From the NCBI GenBank assembly GCA_003499525.1, contig DNTB01000096.1, positions 46,100 through 110,099 on the forward strand: a stretch of 64,000 bases of DNA. The letters run 5' to 3'. The translations under genes and the position numbers were made by a program. This document shows positions 37,673 through 48,100 of the stretch, piece after piece (the first letter of the stretch is position 1; each line of letters begins with the position of its first letter). The notes beneath the pieces are model-generated. The model worked only from the letters and a program-made list of their open reading frames with translations, made no database searches and was not told the origin of the DNA. The stretch is from Flavobacteriales bacterium. Its GTDB lineage: Bacteria > Bacteroidota > Bacteroidia > Flavobacteriales_G > Salibacteraceae.

Positions 37673-40600
37673 CTACCTAATTATCAGATTACTACGTGTA
37701 ATCTCGCCATCGATTTCTAGTTCTAGCAAGTACATACCAGAGGGCATATCTCCTACCAAAACCTGATGGTTTCGATTCGCTGCGCTTAAACCGGCGTTGC
37801 TCTTTACAACTTGTCCGTTCAGAGACAGAAGCCGGTAACTAAAATTTGATGATGGAACAGGGCCTACAAATTCTATATTGATAATCTCATCCGAAGGGTT
37901 TGGATAGATTCTAACATCCAAACCGTTTAGTTGCTCTTGTCCTAAAATAAACTGCACATAAACGGTATCCGATCCTGGACAACCAAATGGGTCGGTCACT
38001 TGCACCCAGTATGAACCATCAATGGTCACAACTCTTAGCTGTGCTGTGGAACCGTCATCCCATAAGTATGAATTAAAACCCGAACCAGCATCAAGAGCAA
38101 AACTCGTAACACCACTAATATTCACAGTATCTGTGGAAGCCAAACTAACCACAGGAGCGGCGGCAACTGTAACATTCACATCATCTATCGATTGAACTCC
38201 TGAAGCATCTGTTACTGTAACCCCATAATTAAATGTACCTGGTCCTATAAGATTACCATCGACAGTTATGGTAGAAGTTGTCGCACCGTTGCTCCACAAA
38301 TAAGAGGCAAACGGTCCGGGGTTGAGAATTGTAGATTCACAACTACCTATACTCTGATCAGGGCCAAGGTCTGCAGTAGAAGACGTGATAACCAATTTAT
38401 AATCTTCCACAGAACCCCAAGTAAACACTCCGCAAGGATCGAGCGGTGGGGTATCAGTTTCATCCATCATAATTCTCATTTGTGTTTCGCCGAAAACAGC
38501 GGAGGCAGGAACGGTAAAGGTAAAGGATGCATTGAGAACTGTTGAACCAGACGGTTGTGGAGTTCCAGTCCATATTCCAATTGACTCATTCGCCTCAAAT
38601 ACAAAGTTTTGATTCCAGTCAATCCAAGCCTCTCCACCTGCAAAGAAAGGACCTCCGCAAGTTCCGAAAGTGATGTCCAAAGAATAGGTCGAAGATCTTG
38701 AAAGGTCTGCAGAATCCGTTGCAGTGAAATCCTGAACCCCGGTAACTCCAGGACAGGTCTGCAGGTTAGAAATTGAAAAGTTATCTCCATTGAGTATGAC
38801 ATTGGTTATTTCCGAGTCGTCAGTAGATTGAGGTCCTCCGGCACAATAGTCGAGGCTGGCTGAGGCGGGTCCTGTCCACATACTTGTATCTGTGCTTCCA
38901 CAAATCTCTCTGACATAGAAATCATAGATATTTCCGCCTGTTAACCCGTTTATTGTGGCGGAATTTGAGGTGAAAACCTGCTGATTTCCGGAGCCAAGAG
39001 CAAAACCTGAAATCCCATACTCAACCTGCCAGAGAGATCCCGCTCCACCAGCATTCCATGTGAGATCAACACTACTCGAGGACGAAACTGAAGCGATTAA
39101 AGTTGATGGACTGATACAGGAAGGTGTTTCATAAACAGCCACTTCATCTATCGCAATATCTCCTTGATTTCCGTTTGCACGGCCCACAAATCTAACTTGC
39201 AACGTACTTGAAGTTCCTAGAAATACCCGTCTTTTTATCCAAGCATCTGCTGAACTGGTCTGCTGTGGTCCAACGATGGTATCCACCGGAATCCATGAGC
39301 CGGTCTGATTCACCTCAACCACTAATTCATCGATTCCAGCGCCGAACATGTGGTACCAAAACTCCACTGTAGGGCTTGTTAATGTTGAAACATCCAGAAC
39401 TGGTGAGGTTAGAAAGGCACTGCTTGATGAAAAAACAGGATCTGCCTCAGTATATATAAAGTTTCCAAAACCAGAAAGGTCTAAATCTGGCCCTGTATTT
39501 AATGTTGTGGTAGCGACTCCTCTCACTCTCCAGGAATAGTTGATAGTATTATCTGGAATTCTCGTCCAGCACTGATCTAATTGGGAATTAGCTGCATTAA
39601 AACTTAAATCATCCGGTACCCAACTCGGGCCGTCAAAGTTTTCAGTCCAGGGTGTTGGAGTAATACTACAACTAGTGGTTGAGGTTAGTGGTTGTGACCA
39701 AGCTGAAGTATCTGTAATGCTGCATATTGCTCTGACATAAACATCGTACTCTGTACTAGGGATTAGTCCGGTTAAAATAAATGGATTCACCGAGGTCGTA
39801 ACCTGAGTTCCAGCTCCAAGTATAAACCCAGATGGGCCATATTCCAGCTGCCATTGAGAAGCTCCGTTTAAATCCGTCCACGAGATTTCAAGACTGTCTG
39901 CATAAACTGCACTTGCTGTGAGACTCGCTGGTTCAATGCATGATGGAGCTTCTTCGACGGTCAGTTCATCAATGGCAATATCACCATTGAAACCAGCCCC
40001 TCTGATTCCAACAAATCTTACTTGAATGGTACTTGTCGGCGATATGAGAATAGAGATCTTCAGCCAGGGGTCTGTTTGATTTTGTTGCTGTTCGCCTGTT
40101 AGAGTATCGATGGGTATCCAAGTGCCGGTGCTATCTACCTCAAGCACAAGACCACCAATATTTGCTCCGAACATGTGATACCAGAAAGAAACCTGAGGTT
40201 GAGTCAAACCTGACACGTCCACAACAGGCGTAGTAAGAACGGCTTGCGCTCCAACGAAGGATCCAGATGCTTCGGTGTAAAGATAGTTGCCAGATCCGGA
40301 TAGATCGGAAGGTGGACCGGTACCAATTGAAGAAGTAGGTGCTGCACGCACTTTCCATGCAAATTGGCCTGAAGTGATCGTAGGATTATTCGTCCAGCAC
40401 GGATCAATAACTGAATTGATGGCATTATTGGAAATATTATCAGGAACCCATGAAATCCCGTCAAAATCCTCTGTCCATGGTGCAATTTTTACTGCGCATC
40501 CTGTTAAAAAGGATTCTGGTAATGAAAACCCAGAAGTATCTCCAGGGCCACATATAGATCTCACATAAAAATCATAGTTGGTACTTGCGCTTAGACCAGA

Positions 40601-42079
40601 AAGCGTTAACGGCTTGCTGGTCGTGATCACTTTTGTTCCTGTTCCTAGTGTAAAACCGGATACTCCGTACTCTATTTCCCATTGGGTGGCCGTATTATTC
40701 TCAGTCCAGTTTAAGTCAGCGGAGGAAGAACCGACATTTGAAGCTGACGGGTTTGTTGGCCATACACAGGTAGGCGGTGTATTGGTAACAACTATTGAAT
40801 AGTCTTCTATGGAACCCCAGGTAAACGTTCCGCAAGGGTCAAGTGGCAATGCGCCGCCTTCCCAATGCATGATCCTCATTCTCGTGGTTCCCAAAACAGC
40901 ATTTGCTGGAGGAGTAAAAGGGAAGACTGCATTAAAAGTCGTCGAATTTTGAGGTTCCGGGTTTCCGGACCATGTACCGATAGACTCACCTGCATCAAAA
41001 ATGAAATTCTGGTTCCAATCGATCCACGCTTCGCCTGCGCTGGGAAAAGGGTCTCCGCAGGTTCCAAAAGTTATATTTAAGACATACGGTGTACCGAGGC
41101 TAACATCAGCTGAAAATGATGCTGTAAAATCCTGAACTCCCGCTGCTCCGGGGCAGGACTGCAAGTTGGATATGGCAGATGCATCCCCCTGAAGAAAAAC
41201 ATTTGTTATTTCCGAATCTTGTGTTGATGTTGGCCCTCCAGTACAATACGTCGTGTTGAAAGTAAAAGGTCCTTCCCAAAAGCTATTGTCTCCGGGGCCA
41301 CAGATGCTCCTGACATAGATGTCGTATGAGTTTCCGCTTACGATTCCGGAAATGGTCTCGGGTTTTGAGGTTGTGTTAATAAATGTACCTGTTCCCTGGG
41401 TAAACCCTGAAATCCCCCATTCTATTTCCCATTGGGTTGCAGACCCGTTTTCCGTCCAATCAACAGAAAATGTGCCACCACCTGCAGGGGTTGCCGTGAT
41501 ATTGGTTGGTTTCGGACAGGCTTGATTCACTGGCACAAAGTCTATGGCTCCATTAAACTGCCGTGGCGTTGTGCTTGGTGTAGGCTGCGGACCGGCATAA
41601 CCGACATTACTTCCGGTAGTGATAGTGGTTAATGTGTCAGCATCGATATACTGAAACGGTCCACCTGTGTAATTTGAAATATGGTAAGGCCCCCCACCCA
41701 CATACATACCGTAAGTGCCTGGTGCCAGAACCATAGGTGTTGTAAGATCAATGTATTGAAGATTTCCAATTCCCGAATTGGTAACATTAATGCTATTGAT
41801 CTGAAGTGGTGTCCAGCCTGTAACAAAAGTGATGTTCGGCGGTCCTGCTATCGGGCCGTTTTTCATCCAGATGAAGTAGTTATTCAATCCAGTATTTACA
41901 AAACTTATTGCAATACGGTTCAGCGTTATGCTGTCATTAACGGTCAAATTAAAGGTGATTCCCACGTCCGTGAGACCTCCATTTAAAGGTGGAACTGTAG
42001 AATTGATAACCTGAGCATTGGCCCAAAATCCTGCCATCCAAAGGCTTACAGTAAGTGTTAAAATCCTAATTGCATTCAT
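37673..42079 (-). CDS. Giant T9SS type A protein with GEVED and MAM-like modules (about 1468 residues)
   Basis: The open frame reaches 42136, but I place the start at 42079, where MNAIRILTLTVSLWMAGF begins a proper signal peptide ending ANAQ; the extra 19 residues (MGTYCCYNYIRKII...) look untranslated, and a promoter candidate lies inside them. After an unrecognised beta-rich head (about 24-185) come a fibronectin III-like unit, a GEVED-like domain (AWIDWNQNFIFDAGES, FTWGSIEDYSI), further fibronectin III units alternating with two MAM/choice-of-anchor-J-like domains (FWYHMFGA, 'GDIAIDE'), and a second GEVED-like domain. Two SprB-like repeats and a type A sorting domain (VRIYPNPSDEIINIEF to ITRSNLIIR) close the protein. 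T9SS export is predicted; the ligand is unknown. Confidence 0.85.
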   Translation of the reverse strand: MNAIRILTLTVSLWMAGFWANAQVINSTVPPLNGGLTDVGITFNLTVNDSITLNRIAISFVNTGLNNYFIWMKNGPIAGPPNITFVTGWTPLQINSINVTNSGIGNLQYIDLTTPMVLAPGTYGMYVGGGPYHISNYTGGPFQYIDADTLTTITTGSNVGYAGPQPTPSTTPRQFNGAIDFVPVNQACPKPTNITATPAGGGTFSVDWTENGSATQWEIEWGISGFTQGTGTFINTTSKPETISGIVSGNSYDIYVRSICGPGDNSFWEGPFTFNTTYCTGGPTSTQDSEITNVFLQGDASAISNLQSCPGAAGVQDFTASFSADVSLGTPYVLNITFGTCGDPFPSAGEAWIDWNQNFIFDAGESIGTWSGNPEPQNSTTFNAVFPFTPPANAVLGTTRMRIMHWEGGALPLDPCGTFTWGSIEDYSIVVTNTPPTCVWPTNPSASNVGSSSADLNWTENNTATQWEIEYGVSGFTLGTGTKVITTSKPLTLSGLSASTNYDFYVRSICGPGDTSGFSLPESFLTGCAVKIAPWTEDFDGISWVPDNISNNAINSVIDPCWTNNPTITSGQFAWKVRAAPTSSIGTGPPSDLSGSGNYLYTEASGSFVGAQAVLTTPVVDVSGLTQPQVSFWYHMFGANIGGLVLEVDSTGTWIPIDTLTGEQQQNQTDPWLKISILISPTSTIQVRFVGIRGAGFNGDIAIDELTVEEAPSCIEPASLTASAVYADSLEISWTDLNGASQWQLEYGPSGFILGAGTQVTTSVNPFILTGLIPSTEYDVYVRAICSITDTSAWSQPLTSTTSCSITPTPWTENFDGPSWVPDDLSFNAANSQLDQCWTRIPDNTINYSWRVRGVATTTLNTGPDLDLSGFGNFIYTEADPVFSSSSAFLTSPVLDVSTLTSPTVEFWYHMFGAGIDELVVEVNQTGSWIPVDTIVGPQQTSSADAWIKRRVFLGTSSTLQVRFVGRANGNQGDIAIDEVAVYETPSCISPSTLIASVSSSSSVDLTWNAGGAGSLWQVEYGISGFALGSGNQQVFTSNSATINGLTGGNIYDFYVREICGSTDTSMWTGPASASLDYCAGGPQSTDDSEITNVILNGDNFSISNLQTCPGVTGVQDFTATDSADLSRSSTYSLDITFGTCGGPFFAGGEAWIDWNQNFVFEANESIGIWTGTPQPSGSTVLNASFTFTVPASAVFGETQMRIMMDETDTPPLDPCGVFTWGSVEDYKLVITSSTADLGPDQSIGSCESTILNPGPFASYLWSNGATTSTITVDGNLIGPGTFNYGVTVTDASGVQSIDDVNVTVAAAPVVSLASTDTVNISGVTSFALDAGSGFNSYLWDDGSTAQLRVVTIDGSYWVQVTDPFGCPGSDTVYVQFILGQEQLNGLDVRIYPNPSDEIINIEFVGPVPSSNFSYRLLSLNGQVVKSNAGLSAANRNHQVLVGDMPSGMYLLELEIDGEITRSNLIIR

Positions 42080-42104
42080 AGGGTTAGATTGATAAATAAT
42101 TTTT

Positions 42105-42136
42105 CGAATATAGTTATAGCAACAGTATGTACCCAA
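42105..42136 (-). promoter_or_regulatory. Candidate promoter (TTG-N21-TATATTCG) of the 1468-residue protein gene
   Basis: On the - strand TATATTCG (42105-42112) ends 25 bases before the ATG at 42079 and is preceded at 21 bases by TTG (42134-42136). It differs from TAnnTTTG at one base. The same TATATTCG occurs before the neighbouring 2696-residue gene with the same 21-base spacing. Confidence 0.35.
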
Positions 42137-42187
42137 TTTAGTTTGGTTTCTCGTTCTTTATTGATGATTTACGCTTAATTAAGTTGC

Positions 42188-45100
42188 CTAATTCACCACT
42201 ATTCTTTCCATAAAGTACACTTCTGTACCGCTTACCTCTATTAAATAAACACCAGAAGCCCAATTTACAATATCGACATCCTCTACGTTAGTTCCGCTGT
42301 TTATGGCTAATCTCTTCTTCCAGACGATTTTACCTTCCATACTTCGCACAAGTACATGCATTTCTTTTCCTGCCGTGCGACTCGAGATTTCGATAGTGAG
42401 TTTTTCCTTCGCCGGAATCGGATAAACCCGAATTTGACTCGCACTTGCGTCAATTTGGTTACCCACTATAATATCCACATAAACAGTATCTACACCTATG
42501 CAGCCCAGTGAATCAGTTACCTGCACCCAGTAAGTTCCGGTATTATTCACGGTTCTTGTTTGACCTGTCGAACCATCATCCCAGGTGTATAAAATGAATC
42601 CCGAACCAGCATCCAGAACTACTGTATTACTCGTTGTTTCTATGATGGTATCCGGAAGATTGGTCGTTACTTCTGGCAGATAGTTTATTGTGATCACATC
42701 AGATCCGAAGCATCCTGCTATGTCCGTAACGGTTATTGAATAGCTCTGCTGACCTGGAAGCTGACCTGCTGAAGATATCTGAATGCTTGAAGTATTTTCA
42801 CCTGTATTCCATAGATAGGAAGAAAATCCACTTCCAGCATCGAGAATAATTGAAGAGTTGGCGCAGATATAGGGTGGGCCCATAAGGGAGACACTAACCG
42901 TATCTCTCACTTCTACAACTATTGAATCTGAGGCAGTACATCCGGATAATCCAGATATAATGACTGAGTAGGTGTAAAAACCGGGATTCAAAGTACTTCC
43001 GTCGACATTTAAAGTGGGTAGTGTCGAGCCATCCTGCCAGAGATAAGTCCCCTGACCTACTCCTGCATCCAGGGTCAAGGTTCCATCATGACAAATCGCT
43101 GTGTCACTGCCCAGGTTAACCTGAGGACTGGAATTGACCATAACTTCTATGGTATCTGATGCACTACATCCATTTGAATCTGTAAGGGTAACAGCAATGT
43201 CATGCGTACCCGTACCTAAAACAGAACCATCAACCACATAAGTTTGAAGATTGCTGCCATCCTGCCATACATATGAATAGGGCCCACTGCCGGCATCGAG
43301 CATTACAAAATCGTTGGAACATATTCCAGTATCTGCTCCCAAATAAACGGTTAGTTCTGATAAAACTGTTATTAGCACAGAATCTGTCCCTGCACAACCA
43401 TTTGCATCAGAAACGGTAACCGAAATAATGTTTGCTCCGGTCATCACAGTACCCATATGTGCTAAATAAAACTGTCCATTTGTTCCGTCACTCCATACAT
43501 AGTTAGAGTAACCTGAGCCTGCATCAATTAAAGTCGTGTCATTAAAACAGAGGTGGATATCCGGGCCCAGGTTAGGCAGAACCTGTGGATAAATCTGCAC
43601 AGAAACTGAGTCGGAACCTCCACATCCATTCGCATCAGTTACTGTAACTGAAAAGTTTTGACTACCGGCTCCATATCCTGATCCATTTACCTGAATAGAG
43701 TTGGTCGTTTCTCCGGTATTCCATTGGTAGCTGTTGAATCCTGCACCTGCATCAAGTAAGACGGAGGACTCAAAGCACAGAGAAGTATCATTACCCAAAT
43801 CGATACTTGCTAATGGGAATACAGTGATTAGGACGCTATCACTATCCGTACACCCTAAGTTATCCGAGACGGTAACGCCGAAGGCGGATGTACCAGTACT
43901 GAGGTTAGAAGCATCCACCACAAATTGACTTGACGTAGAGCCATCGCTCCACAAGTAGGAAGCAAATCCGGCTCCAGCGTTCAACAAATAGGTTTCATTG
44001 GAACAGAGTGCTGTATCGGGGCCTAAATTAGTTATGACTTCAGGGTTGACCGTTACAGTAGCTGTATCCGAGTCGCTACAACCAAAACCATCTGTAACCG
44101 TTACACTGAGAACGAATGATCCCTGTCCTGACAAAGAACCATTTAAGAGGTTTGTCTGAGTCGTTGAACCATCATTCCAGAGATATGAAGAATAGCCCGT
44201 TCCTGCATCAAGTAGAACATTGCCATCATGACAAATGGAGGTATCGGAAAGCGTGTTTAAGACCAACGGAGCTCTTAAGTTGACATTCACAGAATCTGAG
44301 GAGGTGCATCCATTAATATCTGAAATCGTGACACTATAGAGTTGATTACCAACATTTTGAGAGGCATTTGACACTGAAATACTCGGAGTAGCTGCGCCAT
44401 TGCTCCATAGGTAGGATGCAAAACCCGCACCCGGGTCAAGTATATAAGTACTAGAATAACATATGGAGGTATCTGAACCCAAAGAAACTGTAGGGTTTGG
44501 TGATACCGAAATGCTAATAGAATCCTGTCCAAGACAGCCCTGTGAATCGCTGACTGAGACGGAATATCCAAAGGTTCCTACTCCGGTCAATGAAGTATTA
44601 ATGGTAATCATTTGAGAAGTCGCTCCATTGTTCCATGAATAGGAATTAAAACCCGCACCCGCGTCAATGATGATCATATTTCCTAAACACAAAGACGTGT
44701 CAGGACCTAAATCTAAACTCAAAGGACTGGAAATATCTACGATGATCGTGTCTGAAGCACTACAACCATTGGCATCCGTTACCGCTACACTATATGTTTT
44801 GAGCCCGTAACCATCCGCAGTTCCGGAAACAGCATATTGTGATGAAGTATTGCCATCCTGCCACAGATAAGATGAAAAACCAGTACCTGCATCGAGCAAT
44901 AAAACATCATCGGCACATATTGAGGTATCGTTGCCCAAGTCAACAGCAGAACTTGAAGGAACCGAAACTGCAACTGTGTCACTGGCTGTACAGCCGTAGT
45001 TATCTAATACTGTAACACTGTAACTATACAAGCCAGGTGCTAGGCTAGAAGCATCTACAGTATATGACGGCATTGTTGAGCCATCCTGCCAGCTGTACGC

Positions 45101-48100
45101 AGCAAATATGCCTGGACTGAGTACCATAGAACCGGTAGAACAAAGGATTGTATCTACTCCCAGGTCCGGATTTGGCGCGGAAGCTATTGTAATCTGGATA
45201 GAATCGGTTAATACATTGGAGAAAGTATCGGATACCGTTACAGAGTATGTATAAGTACCGGGCGCCAGAATGGAGGCATCAATTAAAACAGAGTTTGAAG
45301 TAGATCCATCGCTCCAGAGATAAGAAAAATAAGCACCCGCATCGATAACAAGCGATTCACAAACGCCAAGCGCAGTATCCGAACCCAGGTTGAGTCCTGA
45401 TAGTTTTTCATAGATTCTGAAATCGTCAATGGCCATATCAGAAAACCAGCCGGCTTGACGAATAGCTCTGAATCTTACCTGGATTATAGAATCTACCAGA
45501 TTGAATGAAGAAAGGTCAAAGCCATATTTCAACCAGGGCGCTGTAAGAGAGGTCTGACTTTGACCTAGGAAAGTCACCGCAGTTTTCCACTGGTTATCAT
45601 CGTAAATTTCGACAATCATATCTCCCATATCCGCACCATAACGGTGATAGATGAAATCCACATATGGTGTGTCCAGAGCTGAAATATCAATAAGAGGAGA
45701 AACAAATTGGGCTTCGTCCCCAGAACTCCCGGCGGATGCCTCAGTATACAGGTAAGTGCCATTGCCCGATGATGGCCCTGACGGTCCTGTGTCCGAGGAG
45801 GGTGTTCCAGCTGTAGAAGTCTCCCACTTAAATTGTGTTGTAGAAACCTGAGTCCATTTATTGGCAAAACCATCAGTTATTCCATCGGCGTTTAAGTCGA
45901 AATCATCCATCCACGGGGCGATTACGAGATTTGGCGTACTCACTGCGGCAAATGCACTCCAATCGCTTGTATCATTAGGTCCACATATGGATCTTACTCT
46001 GACATCGTACATGGAGTTTTGAGAAAGACCGGAAATAGTTGTTGGTTTGGTTGAAGTAACCCATTGAATGCCACTACCAGGAGTATAACCCGGAGCACCG
46101 TACTCAATAATCCATGTGGTTGCAGCACCATTTTCGACCCAATTCAAGTCGAAAGAATTTAGACCTATGTTCGAAACGAAAAGATTTGTCGGTTTCGGAC
46201 AAGAAGGCGCTTCATCAATTAATACGTCATCGATGACAATATCATTATGAAAGGTAAAGCCGGATATAACCGTATGGTCGACTATCCATCGAACTTTGAT
46301 CGTATCGGAATAGGCCGATAAATCGATCAAAGCTTCTACCCAATTTGGGTTATCAGCTGCGTAGGTGAGTTCTCTTGTCCAGGAACTTCCATCCCATACT
46401 TCAACATGAAGGTCTGCATTATCTCCCGGAGCATCGATATTATTGCTAAAGACATAGAACGATAGTTGTGGACTCATCAAAGACGTAATGTCAATTAAGG
46501 GGGTTTCAAGAGTTGCATCGTTGAAAGCTGTTCCTGAACCGTCCACGCCGGCGAAACTTCCAAAGTTCCCTGTATGATCAGTCAATCCAGAAGCTCCATA
46601 GGCGGGCCAGTTTCTTGTAAAAATCCAATTCTCTCCTCCGTATGATGACCAACATTGTGGTGAAGAAAGACTGGTAAAGGTTTCGAGAAATGGCACTCCG
46701 TAAACCCCACACGGTGTGGTAAAATCAACAGGGCCAACCCAGGTTGAGGTATCGCCTGGACCACAAATTGATCGTACATATACCTGATAATCTGTTAGTT
46801 GACTTAAGCCGCTTATCGTAGTTTGAGTAGCATTTGCACTTTTATTAGTTCCCGTACCAAGTGCAAAACCGGATGGCCCGTATTCTATTTCCCATAGCGA
46901 TGATGTACCCACATTATTCCAGCTAATATCAGCAGAATAGCCCGTTACATTTTGTGCGAGCAATGAATGCGGCTCATAGCAATAATCGACCACAACTATT
47001 TTGTAATCCTCCACCGCTCCATAACTAAAACTCGCGCAGGGATCTAATGGAATTGTGCTGTTTTCCTGCATGACCACTCGTAAGCGGGTTTCACCTAAAG
47101 TAGCAGAGGCCGGAACTGTAAAATTGAATGATGCATTAGGAATTGTTGAGGACAATACTGCTGGAGTACCGCTCCACGTCCCTATAGATTCAAACGGTTC
47201 AAATAAGAAGTTCTGATTCCAATCAATCCAGGCTTCCGCTGCAGAACCATATACTCCTCCGCATGTGCTTAAAAGAAGGTCGAGATCGAAAGTAAGACCA
47301 ACTCCTAGATCCGCAGAGTCCGTTGAAGTAAAGTCTTCCACTCCAATAGTTCCGGGGCAGGACGTAGGGTTGTCTATACCAAAGGTTACTCCGTTCAGTA
47401 AAGCTCTTCGAATATCCGTATCCTGATTAAAGGCAGGGCCTCCAGTTGAACAATATACCAGTGAAATATTGTAGGGGCCAGACCAATTAGAACTGTCACC
47501 ACCTCCACAAATTGACCTGACATAGAAGTCGTAGGAACTACCCGGGGATAATCCTGAGATTTGAAATGGGTTTGACGCCGTCACAGAGCTCGTGCCAGTA
47601 CCCAGTACAAATCCGTTTGGCCCCCACTCTACCTCCCATTGTGCTGCTGCACCCTGCTCTATCCAGCCCACAGTTGCAGTGCTTGAAGCCTTTGAGATCA
47701 GGTTTAGTGCAATAGGTTGAGGGCAGGTAACTTCATCAATAATAATGTTATCAATGCCCAATCCATCTGTCAAAAAAGGAAAGTTATCTTCCTGACCAAA
47801 TCTAACCTGAAACGTATTGGTGAACAGTTGCCCTGCTGAACTTAGCGCAGCATCCAGGTCTATTCCGTTTACGTTATACCATTGTCCGGGGGCAAGGCCG
47901 GTAGACCAATCATAAACTTCGATCCAGGAATTGGAATTGCTTCCTCTAACCCATACCCGATCGTTACCATTAGGCTCATCACTAAAATTGGCCAAATCAA
48001 AAGATAGATTCATAAATGGATTCCCGTTGTACGCGGATAGATCGAGGGTGATTGTTGCAAAATTGACTGCATTAGAGCCACTCACCGACCGATCCAGAAC

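Noticed and set aside
42080..42136. Upstream start of the 1468-residue protein at 42136
   Set aside because: The extra 19 residues precede a proper signal peptide, and a promoter candidate falls inside them. The ATG at 42079 gives a normal secreted N-terminus.
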